A stretch of DNA of 64,000 nt from Streptomyces sp. NBC_01428 (GCF_036231965.1 NZ_CP109499.1:8866001-8930000), one strand, 5' to 3'; numbered from the stretch's first letter, positions 1 to 8,815 are shown. Translations and numbers: made by a program. Notes: generated by a model not told the origin, from the sequence alone.

Positions 1-349
1 GCTCGCTGCGGTCGCGCACCACGCAGATGAAGACGCATACGACGGAGACGACGATCAGGGCGGCGATCTGGGCCTGGATGTTGGCGGTGGCCAGGTCTCC
101 TCGGATCGCGCCGATCAGCACCTGGGCGGCCACTGCGAGGCCTCCCATGAGCGCCGTCATCCGGGCTCCGGCGAACGCGACCGTGATCGCGGGCGCTGCC
201 ACCAGTAGCGGACCGAGATGGATGTGCTCGGGACTCAGTACATCCACCACACAGACCGCGATGATCAGTCCCACGGGGATCGCCACCAGGGCCGGTGCGT
301 GCCCCGGCCGCCAAGAACGTCGCGGGTCCGGTCCCGGTCGAAAGGTCAT
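1..349 (-). CDS. SpoIIE/PP2C-type phosphatase, N-terminal part only
   Basis: The reading frame opens at ATG 349 with a GGGAG ribosome site and runs off the window edge, so only about 116 residues are seen. After a basic head (MTFRPGPDPRRSWRPG) there are three hydrophobic stretches, including VAIPVGLIIAVCVVDVL and IAALIVVSVVCVFICVV, followed by the charged VRDRSE. A short membrane domain of this kind precedes the catalytic domain in the large Streptomyces family of SpoIIE-like PP2C phosphatases, which act on anti-sigma-factor antagonists. The catalytic half lies outside the window, so the enzyme class is inferred from the membrane module alone. Confidence 0.6.
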   Translation of the reverse strand, partial: MTFRPGPDPRRSWRPGHAPALVAIPVGLIIAVCVVDVLSPEHIHLGPLLVAAPAITVAFAGARMTALMGGLAVAAQVLIGAIRGDLATANIQAQIAALIVVSVVCVFICVVRDRSE

Positions 350-1014
350 GAACCAAAGCTCCCACCTGCCTGGCATTCAAGGACGTGCGCCGCTCCGAGG
401 ACCGGTTCGATCACCCTGAGACGCAGGCCGGCCGGGCCGCACAGTCGCAACGCGGGGACGGCGAGCGGCGTGCGCTGGCCCGGCGGCCGGCCCCTCTGCG
501 GAAGACCTTCTCCGTAAGAGGCTGGTCAAGTGCGTCGGGCAGCGGTCCGTCTACAGGTGAGCACGCGGGTCGGCGAGGAAACGGACAACGCAACGGCGCC
601 GCCTCCCCGTGGGACCGGGAGGGCAGCGCCGCGCTGGTATCCGACGGAGTTACACCAGCCAGCCGACGAAGTGGACGAGGCCGGCGAGGATGTCGGTGAG
701 CAGGTTCATGGTGAAACGATCTCCTTGCGATGATGCATGTGTGTGGGACCAACACCCCGGTCCTGTATGGGACAGGGACCAGGTGCGCATCAGCTACGTT
801 CTGCAGCACGTCGCTTGCACTCCGTAAGCATCGGTGTTCGTGCAGGCCTCACGCAATTTCTGACGCCACGATCACCTGTTCGTGCGAACAACTGCGCGCC
901 TGTTCGTATCGGAGCCTCTTCACCATGCCGAAGCGGCCGTGCCACACGCTTGATGAGGGGGATGGAGACGCCCCAACGGAACAGACACGCACCAGGGTGA
1001 GAAATACTCTTCCG
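350..1014. other. intergenic, apart from a 19-codon candidate gene
   Basis: I find no conventional gene between the phosphatase start and the acetyltransferase. Longer open frames here are GC-driven and have no recognisable protein. The only candidate is the small minus-strand frame at 650-709. Confidence 0.5.
650..709 (-). CDS. candidate 19-residue hydrophobic peptide
   Basis: The frame reads MNLLTDILAGLVHFVGWLV followed by TAA. An AAGGAG lies about 11 bases before the ATG. The peptide is almost entirely hydrophobic with one Asp and one His, and would form a single amphipathic or transmembrane helix. It points the same way as the phosphatase and ends about 300 bases before it. Its small size gives little statistical support. 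The case rests on the ribosome site and on composition resembling small bacterial membrane peptides. Function unknown. Confidence 0.35.
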   Translation of the reverse strand: MNLLTDILAGLVHFVGWLV

Positions 1015-1506
1015 ATGAGGTCACGTACTTTCCCGACCAGCCAACCGATCACGATTCGGAGGGCTGTCGCACGGGATGCCAAACGACTCACCCGGATCGT
1101 GCGTGGCTCAAGCGCCTACCAGGGGGAGTACGCAGGCGCAGTCGCGGGCTATCGAGTCGGTCCCGATTACATCGAGGCCCACCGCGTCTTCGTGGCCGTC
1201 TCCACCGACGAGGACGAGGGAGGCCGGGTCCTCGGGTTCTACTCGCTCGTCCTTGCTCCGCCGGAGCTCGACTTGTTGTTCGTCGCCGACGAGGCGCAGG
1301 GGCGGGGTATTGGAAGGCGGCTCATCGAGCACATGAAGAACGAGGCTCGTGCCGCCGGGCTAGACCGCCTCAAGGTTGTGTCGCATCATCCCGCCGAGGA
1401 CTTCTATCACCGCGTCGGCGCGGTCCGGACCGGGACTGTGCTCGCGAATCCGCCCGCCGTTCCGTGGGACCGTGCAGAGTTCGAGTTTCGCATTCCCTCG
1501 GAATGA
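1015..1506 (+). CDS. GNAT family N-acetyltransferase
   Basis: A 163-residue single-domain acetyltransferase. After ITIRRAVARDAKRL (beta1/alpha1) the central strands include RVLGFYSLV and ELDLLFVADE. The acetyl-CoA pyrophosphate-binding motif A is DEAQGRGIGRRLIEHM, with the expected Q/R-x-x-G-x-G pattern. The C-terminal part (EDFYHRVGAVRTG) matches motif B. The frame stays open upstream to about 730, but family similarity starts only near residue 10 from ATG 1015, so that start is preferred; no strong ribosome site is visible. The acceptor substrate cannot be told. The stop overlaps an ATG of the next frame (ATGA). Confidence 0.8.
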   Translation: MRSRTFPTSQPITIRRAVARDAKRLTRIVRGSSAYQGEYAGAVAGYRVGPDYIEAHRVFVAVSTDEDEGGRVLGFYSLVLAPPELDLLFVADEAQGRGIGRRLIEHMKNEARAAGLDRLKVVSHHPAEDFYHRVGAVRTGTVLANPPAVPWDRAEFEFRIPSE

Positions 1507-2312
1507 CGCTGTCTGATCGCGGGGGACTGGCCTCGCCTACAAGGGGCAGCGCAGGTCAGGCTGTACGGGACAGGCTATGCCTCAACGGACTGCCCGCCGA
1601 GGTGACCCGGATTCTCGCGGCGCTGCGCACCGCGCTCGCCGGCGCGCACGTGAAGGACCTCGGCGACCTCCACCCCCCGCTCACCGAGCTGGCCGCGGCC
1701 GGACTGCAGACGCCCGACATCGCCGAAGGCCACCGCCTCGCCGCCGTCCTGCGCGCCTACGTCGCTCCCGCTCCGGCGGGCGCCTCCGAAGCACCTTCGG
1801 TGGCTGCTCCCGCTCCGGCGGCCGCAGCCGACGCCCGAGTTGCCGAGGACGCCGACGAGGAGCGCCGGGATGACGACGACGGGCTGGTCCCGGGGGATGA
1901 GCAGGATGAGCCGGAGGGCGCGATCTTCCCGGCTCTGCGAATCCTCAAGGAGTCGGTGGCCCGGTCAAAGATGCACCCGATCCTGGTCATCCGCACCGAA
2001 GACCGGGAAGCCGGGCCGTGTCCCGAATCTTGTTGCAGGCGACGGGTGTTGCGGCCCGCAAGCTTGACCACTACCGGCCTGGCTCACTGCTTGAGCTCGC
2101 CAGCTCACGCCCACTCGCGCACGCTCGACGCCACCGCGGATGCCTGGCAGATCCGCGGTATGAGCCCAGAGCGGAACGGCGTTGACGATCAACTGGCGAA
2201 ATTGTTCAGGGACCAGCCGACGCAAGCGATATGGATCCACTACCCGCCCCCACTGCGGCCTATCGTGACGGGCACACCCGTCAAGATAGGCCGGATGAGA
2301 GCCGTACGGTGA
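1503..2312 (+). CDS. hypothetical protein, doubtful
   Basis: A 269-codon frame starts by ATGA overlap with the acetyltransferase stop. The segment at roughly residues 25-85 (VTRILAALRTALAGAHVKDL, then LAAAGLQTPDIAEGHRLAAV) has coding-like composition and predicted helices. It is followed by an Ala/Pro linker and an acidic stretch. The last 90 residues look like untranslated sequence, are Cys/Arg-rich and cross a hairpin at 2257-2292. It may be a real N-terminal domain with a decayed end, or entirely spurious. No family recognised. Confidence 0.25.
   Translation: MTLSDRGGLASPTRGSAGQAVRDRLCLNGLPAEVTRILAALRTALAGAHVKDLGDLHPPLTELAAAGLQTPDIAEGHRLAAVLRAYVAPAPAGASEAPSVAAPAPAAAADARVAEDADEERRDDDDGLVPGDEQDEPEGAIFPALRILKESVARSKMHPILVIRTEDREAGPCPESCCRRRVLRPASLTTTGLAHCLSSPAHAHSRTLDATADAWQIRGMSPERNGVDDQLAKLFRDQPTQAIWIHYPPPLRPIVTGTPVKIGRMRAVR
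2257..2292 (-). terminator. hairpin downstream of the FHA-flavoprotein gene
   Basis: Arms 2257-2272 and 2277-2292 are 16 bases each with one mismatch around a CACA loop, and read GGCCTATCGTGACGGG on the plus strand. The hairpin lies about 110 bases beyond the stop of the minus-strand gene ending at 2402. No run of T is seen, so this would be a GC-type terminator. It could serve either strand. Confidence 0.55.
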
Positions 2313-2401
2313 GCTCGTTTGCTCCCGTCGAGCAAGCCGCGGACCGGCGTGAACGCCCACGCACCAAGTGGTTGGGTGTTTGCAGTTGAGGCGGCGGACC
2401 G

Positions 2402-4366
2402 TCAGGCCGGACCCAACAGGGCTGAGTTACGGGGGTCCGGTAGCGGCTGCGGCTGCTGCGGGGTGGTCGGGACGAACACCGGGGCGTCCTGCTGGTAGAA
2501 GATGTCGATGTCGGCTTCCTCGCCGCTGACGATCAGCGTGTCCCAGGCACCGCTCTCCTGGAGTGTGCGAAGGGTCGCGGGCGCCAGAGTGGAGAGATGG
2601 GCCCGGAGCACGTCGTCATCCGGCAGACCCGGCATACGGGGCGCCAGCCGCTCACGGATGGCCCGCATACGGTCCAGCAGGACCTCCAGATCAGCGCCCG
2701 CGGGAGCAGCGCCGGCGCGGCCAGCTACGCCCGGAGCCGGGACCGGGGCCACACTCGCCTCCATGCTCCCTTCGATGATGTCCTTGATCGCCCGGGTCAC
2801 ACCCCGCTCGTCCGTGGTGACCATCGCGTTCCAGGCGCGGCTCTTGTGCCGGTACTGGAGCATCGACATGGCCGCCTCGTGGCGGATGAAGTCCGCGTCA
2901 CGCAGGGGCCGTCCGCGCCAGGCCCGGCTGAGGGAGCGGGCCAGCGAGACGGCGGAGGCCAGGCCGCTGTTGAGGCCGCGTCCGGGCCAGAAGTGGATGG
3001 CGTTGGCCGCGTCCCCCAAGAGGAACCCGTACGTGCCCGGGCCTTCCGCGGTCGGGCGGGTGAGCTGGGCGGTGAATCGCGGGCGCTGGACCATGTCGAG
3101 GCGGAACGACGTGATGGCGCTGAGGTCCTCCTCGGGGACGTCGAACAGCCGCAGCCCTTCCACGATCCGCTTCCACAGCGGCGAGCCGCGCAGCAGCGCC
3201 GGCAGGAACAGAGTGCCGTGGGTCGGGCAGACGAACTCGTTGTCCTCGTGGCGGCTCATCACGCACGGCCGGGCCGCGATGCACTCTTCGAAGACCTGCC
3301 GCACCGGGTCGATGCCGATGACGTTTCGGGCCTCCTCGCGGGTGAGGCGCATGTTCAGGAAGCCCTCGCCGCGAAGCGAGTTGAGCAGGAAGCGGTTCTG
3401 CGCCACGGTGAGCAGCACGCTCATCGGGTCCGAAAGACGGGACTTGACCTTGAGTCCGAGCACGATGTCCTGGATGTGCTCGCCGTCGAGGGAGTAGATG
3501 GAGGCGTCCGCCATGCCGAAGCGGCCGGCGAAGTGCTCACGGGTGCGGGAGCGGCCGCCCTCGCCGATGACCAGCACGTGATCGCGGGTGATGAGGTGTT
3601 CTTGCTCTGCTATGTCGAACCGCTTGGGCACGAGCCGGATGGCGGACTTGCTGTTGGCCAGTTCGAGCAGTTGGTCCTCGATGTAGGCGATACGTATGTT
3701 GCGGGGCGGCCGTCCGTCGACGGAGTCGGGGCCGAGCGGCCACATCTCCGAATACTGGCCGGTGTCGCCGAACATCGCCGTCTGCATCTCGGTTGTGAGC
3801 GCCAGGTACTGCCGGCTCTGGACGGTGACGACCTGCTGGCGGCGGACGTTGCCCTGGTCGGCGTCCTTCCAGACGACGGAGGTGCCGTTGCGTATCCACC
3901 GGCCGTCGTAGACGGTGATCGCGACCCGTCCGGCCAGTGCGTCCTCCAGCAGCAGTGCGACGGCCAGGCCGACGGGGCCGCCGCCGGTTACCGTGACTCG
4001 GAGGACTCCTGGGTCCACGGCTGCGTTGGCGCGCGGCAGGTCCATCTGGGAGAGGTCCATGACCGTCTCCACGGCCTCCTGGGTCTCGAACAGGAACGTC
4101 TCGTCGCCGATGCGAATGGTGTCGCCGGGCAGCAACTCATGCCGCTCGACGCGCTGTTCGTTGACGAAGGTGCCGTTCCTGCTCCCACGGTCGTGGAGGA
4201 CGTAGGTACCGTGGTCGGCGACGATCTCGGCGTGGAAGCGGGAAGCGCTGACGCTGACGATGATGACGTCGTTGTCGCTCTTGCGCCCGAACGTCACCGG
4301 GGCTTCTCCGAGAACCACGCTCTGACCGGTGAACGGACCGGTGCGTCCCACGATGACCGACAGCAC
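2402..4366 (-). CDS. FHA domain fused to an FAD-dependent monooxygenase-like protein
   Basis: A 654-residue protein. Residues 1-95 form an FHA phosphothreonine-binding domain with the usual signature: FGRKSDND, then SASRFHAEI, then GSRNGTFVN. From about residue 125 a Rossmann dinucleotide site begins (VTVTGGGPVGLAVALLLED). The second FAD motif is LLGDAANAIHFWPGRGLNSG near residue 450, typical of class A flavin monooxygenases, here in an unusually long form. The C-terminal 90 residues are helical and end Pro/Gln-rich. ATG 4366 has an AAGGAG site. The next gene upstream is a receptor Ser/Thr kinase, a likely source of the phosphothreonine ligand. Flavin hydroxylases normally lack FHA modules. 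Substrate unknown. Confidence 0.85.
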   Translation of the reverse strand: MLSVIVGRTGPFTGQSVVLGEAPVTFGRKSDNDVIIVSVSASRFHAEIVADHGTYVLHDRGSRNGTFVNEQRVERHELLPGDTIRIGDETFLFETQEAVETVMDLSQMDLPRANAAVDPGVLRVTVTGGGPVGLAVALLLEDALAGRVAITVYDGRWIRNGTSVVWKDADQGNVRRQQVVTVQSRQYLALTTEMQTAMFGDTGQYSEMWPLGPDSVDGRPPRNIRIAYIEDQLLELANSKSAIRLVPKRFDIAEQEHLITRDHVLVIGEGGRSRTREHFAGRFGMADASIYSLDGEHIQDIVLGLKVKSRLSDPMSVLLTVAQNRFLLNSLRGEGFLNMRLTREEARNVIGIDPVRQVFEECIAARPCVMSRHEDNEFVCPTHGTLFLPALLRGSPLWKRIVEGLRLFDVPEEDLSAITSFRLDMVQRPRFTAQLTRPTAEGPGTYGFLLGDAANAIHFWPGRGLNSGLASAVSLARSLSRAWRGRPLRDADFIRHEAAMSMLQYRHKSRAWNAMVTTDERGVTRAIKDIIEGSMEASVAPVPAPGVAGRAGAAPAGADLEVLLDRMRAIRERLAPRMPGLPDDDVLRAHLSTLAPATLRTLQESGAWDTLIVSGEEADIDIFYQQDAPVFVPTTPQQPQPLPDPRNSALLGPA

Positions 4367-4381
4367 GGAAACTCCTTAAGG

Positions 4382-4412
4382 AAAAAAAGATTGGTCCAAT
4401 TATGAAGGACCA
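4382..4412 (-). terminator. intrinsic terminator between kinase and FHA-flavoprotein genes
   Basis: Read on the minus strand, a TGGTCC / GGACCA stem (4412-4407 and 4397-4392) is followed by a run of seven T (4388-4382). This is a classical factor-independent terminator, uncommon in such GC-rich DNA. It begins 10 bases past the kinase stop and ends 15 bases before the next ATG. That leaves little room for a separate promoter. Confidence 0.75.
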
Positions 4413-4421
4413 GGGGCTCTG

Positions 4422-6122
4422 TCACTCGCCGTTCGACCGGCAAGTGATGGAAAACGGGACAGGGTTGGACTTCGTATCGAACGGTGACTTGATCTCGACG
4501 GCCATCGCACTCTTCAACGTGCCAGCCTGAGCCCAGGTCGACAAGCGCACCGTCTCCGTCTTGCTCGTCGGGTCACCCTCACGGAACGCCAGCGTCCGCC
4601 ACTCCTTGTCCACCACGGCTCCGTTGTCGGACACCCACCGGTACGAGAACTGGACCGGGGCCCGGTCTGTCTTGAACGTCGCGGTGAACCAGGGCACCTC
4701 ACCGTCTCCGCCTGGGCAGGTCCCGTCGAACGAGGTGGCGTTGCCGGTGACAGCCACCGACACCGGTTGGGACGCGCTGCCAGTGCTGGTGGTTTCGGCC
4801 TTCTTGGCGCTCTTGTCGTCGTCCTGGTTCATGACCGTGTAGGCGATGCCGCCACCAGACAGGATGAGGGCGACCGCCACAGCCCACACCAGATACGTCC
4901 TACGACGGCCGCGCCGGGCGGAGGGGGGCGCGGACTTGGCGTCCTGCCCGAAGTCGGCCGCCGGGACGGGCGTGGCCGCGCCGGACCCGTACGCCGCGCT
5001 GTTCGGCGGAGGCCCGAACGTGCCCAGCGGCGAGGGCGTGGCCGCAGCCCGAGCCACCGTCACCTCAACCGCAGCGGTCGGGCCAGTCGACATGGTCGGA
5101 GCAGTCGCAGCAACACTCTCCTCGGCGACCGGCGTCTGCTCGGCGGGCGGGGTCTTCTCCGCGGCCGTCACCGCCGAGGTGACGGCCGCAGTGACACCGC
5201 CCGTCACCGACGTCGTGGGCACCGTCAAAGCCGCGGTCACCTCCGCATCCGCGGTCCCCGCCCCGGCCGTTGCCGTCAACACCTGGGTCGCCCGCAAGAG
5301 TTCACCCATGGCTTCCTCGGCCCCCATCCGTCCCTCGGGGTCCTTGATCATCAGCCCCTCGATGACCGCCGTGAGCGGACCGGCCCGGTGCGGCGGCGGC
5401 AACTCGTCGTCCACGACGGCGCGCAGGGTCGACAAGGCACTCGTCCGGCGGAACGGCGAACGCCCCTGTACGGCCGTGTAGAGCAACGCCCCGAGCGACC
5501 ACAGGTCGGAGGCGGTACCCGGTATCCGGCCCAACGCCCGCTCGGGGGCGAGGTACTCGGGTGATCCAACGACCTCACCGGTCATTGTCAACGCGGTGCT
5601 GCCCTCCACGCTGGCTATACCGAAGTCGGTCAGGACGACCCGGCCCTCCTCGGCAAGCAGCACGTTGGCGGGTTTCACGTCACGGTGCAGCACGCCGACG
5701 CTATGGGCCGCGCGCAGGGCCGCGAGGACCTCGACGCCGATGCGCGCGACCTCCCTCGGCGCCAGCGCACCCTCGGCGCCGATCGCATCGGCGAGGGAGC
5801 GGCCGCGGACGAGTTCCATGACGATCCACGGCCGGTCGTCGAAGGTCACCACGTCGTGGACGGTGACGACTCCACGGGAGTTGACGCGTGCCGCCGCCCA
5901 CGCCTCCCGTTCCAGCCGGATGTGCATCTGCCTGCTGCGTTCGACGGGCAGTTCGATGGAGGCACGGACCTCTTTGACGGCGACGTCGCGATGGAGCACT
6001 TGGTCGCGGGCCCGCCACACGGTGCCCATACCGCCCTCGCCGAGTATGGACAGCAGCCGGTACCTGCTTGCGACCAGCCGTTCATCGCCGGCCTCTGGCG
6101 ATGTCTCGTCGTTGTTCTGCAT
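4422..6122 (-). CDS. receptor-type serine/threonine protein kinase (PknB-like)
   Basis: A 566-residue protein from ATG 6122 (GGGAG site nearby); an upstream extension is open but unlike the family. Kinase domain, residues about 20-285: glycine loop LGEGGMGTVW, lysine in VAVKEV, catalytic loop VLHRDVKPANVLL and LTDFGIAS. A Thr/Ala/Pro-rich linker of about 120 residues leads to one membrane helix (LVWAVAVALILSGGG). An extracellular domain of about 120 residues with two conserved-looking Cys (DGTCPGGDGE and SITCRSNGE) has predicted beta-sandwich character. All catalytic residues are present. It likely phosphorylates itself and partners carrying FHA domains. The adjacent FHA-flavoprotein is the obvious candidate. 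Confidence 0.92.
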   Translation of the reverse strand: MQNNDETSPEAGDERLVASRYRLLSILGEGGMGTVWRARDQVLHRDVAVKEVRASIELPVERSRQMHIRLEREAWAAARVNSRGVVTVHDVVTFDDRPWIVMELVRGRSLADAIGAEGALAPREVARIGVEVLAALRAAHSVGVLHRDVKPANVLLAEEGRVVLTDFGIASVEGSTALTMTGEVVGSPEYLAPERALGRIPGTASDLWSLGALLYTAVQGRSPFRRTSALSTLRAVVDDELPPPHRAGPLTAVIEGLMIKDPEGRMGAEEAMGELLRATQVLTATAGAGTADAEVTAALTVPTTSVTGGVTAAVTSAVTAAEKTPPAEQTPVAEESVAATAPTMSTGPTAAVEVTVARAAATPSPLGTFGPPPNSAAYGSGAATPVPAADFGQDAKSAPPSARRGRRRTYLVWAVAVALILSGGGIAYTVMNQDDDKSAKKAETTSTGSASQPVSVAVTGNATSFDGTCPGGDGEVPWFTATFKTDRAPVQFSYRWVSDNGAVVDKEWRTLAFREGDPTSKTETVRLSTWAQAGTLKSAMAVEIKSPFDTKSNPVPFSITCRSNGE

Positions 6123-6379
6123 GAGGGTCCACTCCCTAACTCCGCCAACTGCCGCCGTCAGTATGATGAATACGGCGACGATCACTAAATGAGCAGCGTG
6201 AGGGCCGGACAGAAACAATCCGGACAGTGTTGTGACAGTCGTGAACCGCCGACGACTGAGGTACACGCATTCGCAGCATCCTGCCGGGTGGTAGGCGACT
6301 CAGGGTTCATTGCCAGTAACTGGTGGTTTCAGATTGACGTGTGACGGCTCGGGGCGGGCGTGGCCTGATCCGTTAGCGG

Positions 6380-6845
6380 CGAACTAGTAGTGCTTCGTTA
6401 GGTTCTTGGTCTGGGTCTGCTGGTTTCCAGGGGGCGGCCGCAGGTGGTGCAGGTGCCGGTCCAGCACCTCAGCAGGTCTTGGAGCGTGTTGAGGGTCCGG
6501 TAGAGGCTCGTGCGAGCCTGATCGGCGCTGACGGCGGCGTCTTTGGCGCCAGTCTTGCTTTCGCCGGTAGCCCTCGGAGGCCCGTTGGATGGCCCGGCCG
6601 GAGAGGTAAAGCACCGGCCGGCCGTGATTGAGGAGGAGCGTGATGGCGAGGGCGGCTCCGCCGTCGGTCAGATCGATGCCCCAGGTCACCGTCTCGCCCA
6701 GGGCCAGGACGTCGGCGAGGAGTTGGAGACGTTCGGGTTCGTCGTTGGCGACGCGCCGGGACAGCAGCCGACGGCCGCTCTCGTCGATCGCGACGCAGTG
6801 GTGATGGGTTTTGCCTGCGTCGATGCCGGCCCAGATCCTGGCCAT
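6380..6845 (-). pseudogene. IS110-type transposase remnant, truncated and frameshifted
   Basis: The first 110 residues match the N-terminus of IS110 transposases: IWAGIDAGKTHHHCVAID carries the first catalytic Asp, followed by the Asp-containing strand VTWGIDLTDGGAALA and GYRR. The next IS110 motif (KT.AKDAAVSADQAR) is present only in another frame, so a one-base shift lies near 6540-6560. After that the sequence does not continue as IS110. It ends in a Cys-rich tail (CWTGTCTTCGRP) recalling the end of another Streptomyces transposase family. No intact terminal repeats were found. Inactive. Confidence 0.7.
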
Positions 6846-7066
6846 GGTGCCTCCGTGCGGTGGGGTGTGCTGATGCCTCCCGACGGACGACCTCGCTGTC
6901 GATTCCCTACGGAGCGATCATTCACAATTCCTAATTGGCAGCCGAGTCGTCGTGGGGCATCGGGCGGCCAAGCGAGCCGCGCGGCCGGCGTGGTCACCAC
7001 GCAGGCGATGCCATCCGCCCGCTCATGGAGTGCGCCTCTGAACCAGTCAGGATCGGCCTGACCGAG

Positions 7067-7942
7067 TCAACGGGAATCCGTTGCGTCGCCCTCGGCCGGG
7101 CGAGGGGCTGCCGAGCTGTCGGCGGCCTGACGGGCGGCGCGTTCCGCGCGGAGTTCTTCGGCGACCTCGTAGGCCCGGTCCGGGTCGTAGACGGTGACCG
7201 ACGTGCCAGGGCTGTACATCGAAGCTGCCCGCGGCGTGTACCCATAGCTCTCGACGCGGCGCCGGGCAGCTATGCCGTCGACCTCGCTGACGGGTACCCG
7301 CCACAGCTCGGCGGTGTGGGACGGGGTCCACCACTCGTCCGGACGCACGAAGTCCCGCTTCACCTCCGTCCGACGCTCCACCTCCACCTGGGTCCGGCCG
7401 AGTTGCTCGGTCAACCAGCTGGTCAGCGCCTGTGCATCAACCCGAGCCAGCGTCGCGAAGGCCGCCGGTTCGCACTCCACCGTCTCGCCGCGGGTATGCA
7501 GCACCACCTTGATCGACTTTCGCTGCCCCAGACAGAGTCGCTCGATGACGACGACTCGCTGCAGATCGGCCGTCGCCATGGTCGACGAACGCAGAAAGCG
7601 GGCGATCACGACCTGGGCCGGAGTTCCCCGGGGGCGGAACTCGACCCACCGCACCGTCGTGGACACCGTGACGCACACCGTGGCCACGATGAGCAGGATC
7701 ATCGCGACGACCGTGAGCGCCAGGAAGACCCACAGAATGCCCCAGGCAACGGAGCTCCCCGAGATCACGGCGCCCAGCAGAACGCCCAGCAAAAGGGGGG
7801 CGGCGACCACCGCCGGGACCACGGTGCTCGCGCCGAACCCGAACCCCAGCTGGCGGACCCGGCTGGGGACGAACAGCAGCCGCCATCCGTCCGTCACGGG
7901 TAACACGACCTTCGCCAGCGGGCCAGAGCGCTGAGATTCCAT
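7067..7942 (-). CDS. hypothetical membrane protein
   Basis: A 291-residue protein not assigned to a family. Residues 35-62 (FGASTVVPAVVAAPLLLGVL) and 68-98 (ILWVFLALTVVAMILLIVAT) form two membrane helices. The rest is soluble and probably cytoplasmic: a beta-rich part containing RVVVIERLCLGQRKSIKVVL, then a charged Ala/Arg/Glu C-terminal region. This architecture recalls small actinobacterial proteins with a PH-like domain after two helices. Upstream lies degraded DNA and downstream the IS110 remnant, so it is isolated. Start ATG 7942 is the only good candidate. Confidence 0.65.
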   Translation of the reverse strand: MESQRSGPLAKVVLPVTDGWRLLFVPSRVRQLGFGFGASTVVPAVVAAPLLLGVLLGAVISGSSVAWGILWVFLALTVVAMILLIVATVCVTVSTTVRWVEFRPRGTPAQVVIARFLRSSTMATADLQRVVVIERLCLGQRKSIKVVLHTRGETVECEPAAFATLARVDAQALTSWLTEQLGRTQVEVERRTEVKRDFVRPDEWWTPSHTAELWRVPVSEVDGIAARRRVESYGYTPRAASMYSPGTSVTVYDPDRAYEVAEELRAERAARQAADSSAAPRPAEGDATDSR

Positions 7943-8089
7943 GGCTCAAAGGTAGGACCGTGCAAGGGAGTTCGTAAGGCCACAGCGAGCCGCACCTCCT
8001 CGAAGGCGGGAACCGCAGACGAGAGCGCGTCAGCCGGCCAGGCAGCGCCGGCCTGGCCCGGGGTCCGGGGTCCAGGGACGTGCCGTCGT

Positions 8090-8309
8090 GGCATTCCAGG
8101 CAGGATTCGAGAGTGCGCAGCGGGATGACGTGGAAATACCGTCGGCAGCACTTCGGGCACCGTTGCCGGGCTTCCATCGCTCGGTCCAGGGCGCGTTCCT
8201 GCGCGAGGGTCATCGGCCGCACCGGCAGGGCACGGTCGATCCGGTATAGGAACGTGGGCCGCGTGCATTTCCGCTCGGGGTAGTTCCGGCACTTGCGGCA
8301 GCGCAGCAC
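8090..8309 (-). pseudogene. small zinc-ribbon-type protein, remnant or chimera
   Basis: From GTG 8309 the frame reads LRCRKCRNYPERKC and later RCPKCCRRYFHVIPLRTL and SCLECHDGTSLDP. Three CxxC or CxxxC pairs suggest metal binding. Small proteins with this kind of ending (CLECxDGT) occur in Streptomyces mobile elements. The native stop seems lost: the frame runs on into the neighbouring gene with no plausible sequence after about 8090. The upstream side is fused to a piece of a GrpB gene. Confidence 0.5.
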
Positions 8310-8334
8310 GATCGGCGTCTGCCCTGCCGGGCGT

Positions 8335-8617
8335 AAACGTCGCGAGTCGGTGTGCGCACGAGTCGATGCCCTGGCTCGCGAGCCCGTAGTTGGTAACCGG
8401 CGGTCAGCAGTCCGTCGAGGTAGTCCTCCTCCGCGGTGATGGCGGGCACCGCGACGACGATGTCGACGATCGGCTTGGCGGCCAGGCCGGGCACAGATGT
8501 GGATCCGATGTGCTCGACGTCGACCGGCGGCGCCAACGCGTCGAGGATCTGGCGTCGATGCCTCAGGTATTCCTGAGACCAGTGTGCGTCATAGCTGTGG
8601 AGATCCAGATCAAGCGC
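8335..8617 (-). pseudogene. GrpB/UPF0157 (nucleotidyltransferase-fold) fragment
   Basis: The translation contains SYDAHWSQEYLRHRRQIL and then DVEHIGSTSVPGLAAKPIVD, the hallmark of the GrpB family (a nucleotidyltransferase-like fold). It continues through GYQLRAREPGHRLVRTPTRD, after which similarity stops abruptly and Cys/Arg-rich sequence follows. A TAG at 8618-8620 lies just before the preserved part, and no good start codon precedes it. Both ends are lost, leaving about 90 of the usual 170-190 residues. Confidence 0.7.
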
Positions 8618-8815
8618 CTACGGACCACCGATGAGCTCGACTGCGGTGACACCCGGCCAGCGCGTTTTGCTGCTGTTCGTCAGCTGCACGCCCCTCTCGT
8701 CGATCGTCGACTGGTCATTTTGACCATTGGGGCGACAGAGGCCTCTGCAAGCAATGGTCCTTGCTGCATCCGACTGGCGATCGCCGTTCGGTTGAACGGA
8801 CCGAAAGGGTTGTCG

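Noticed and set aside
2290..2320. Group II intron end (GAGCCGTACGGTGAG)
   Set aside because: Only a short resemblance to domain V; no paired arm or maturase.
2597..4405. 602-codon open frame on the plus strand
   Set aside because: It is antisense to the FHA-flavoprotein gene, has no family motif, and results from the high GC content.
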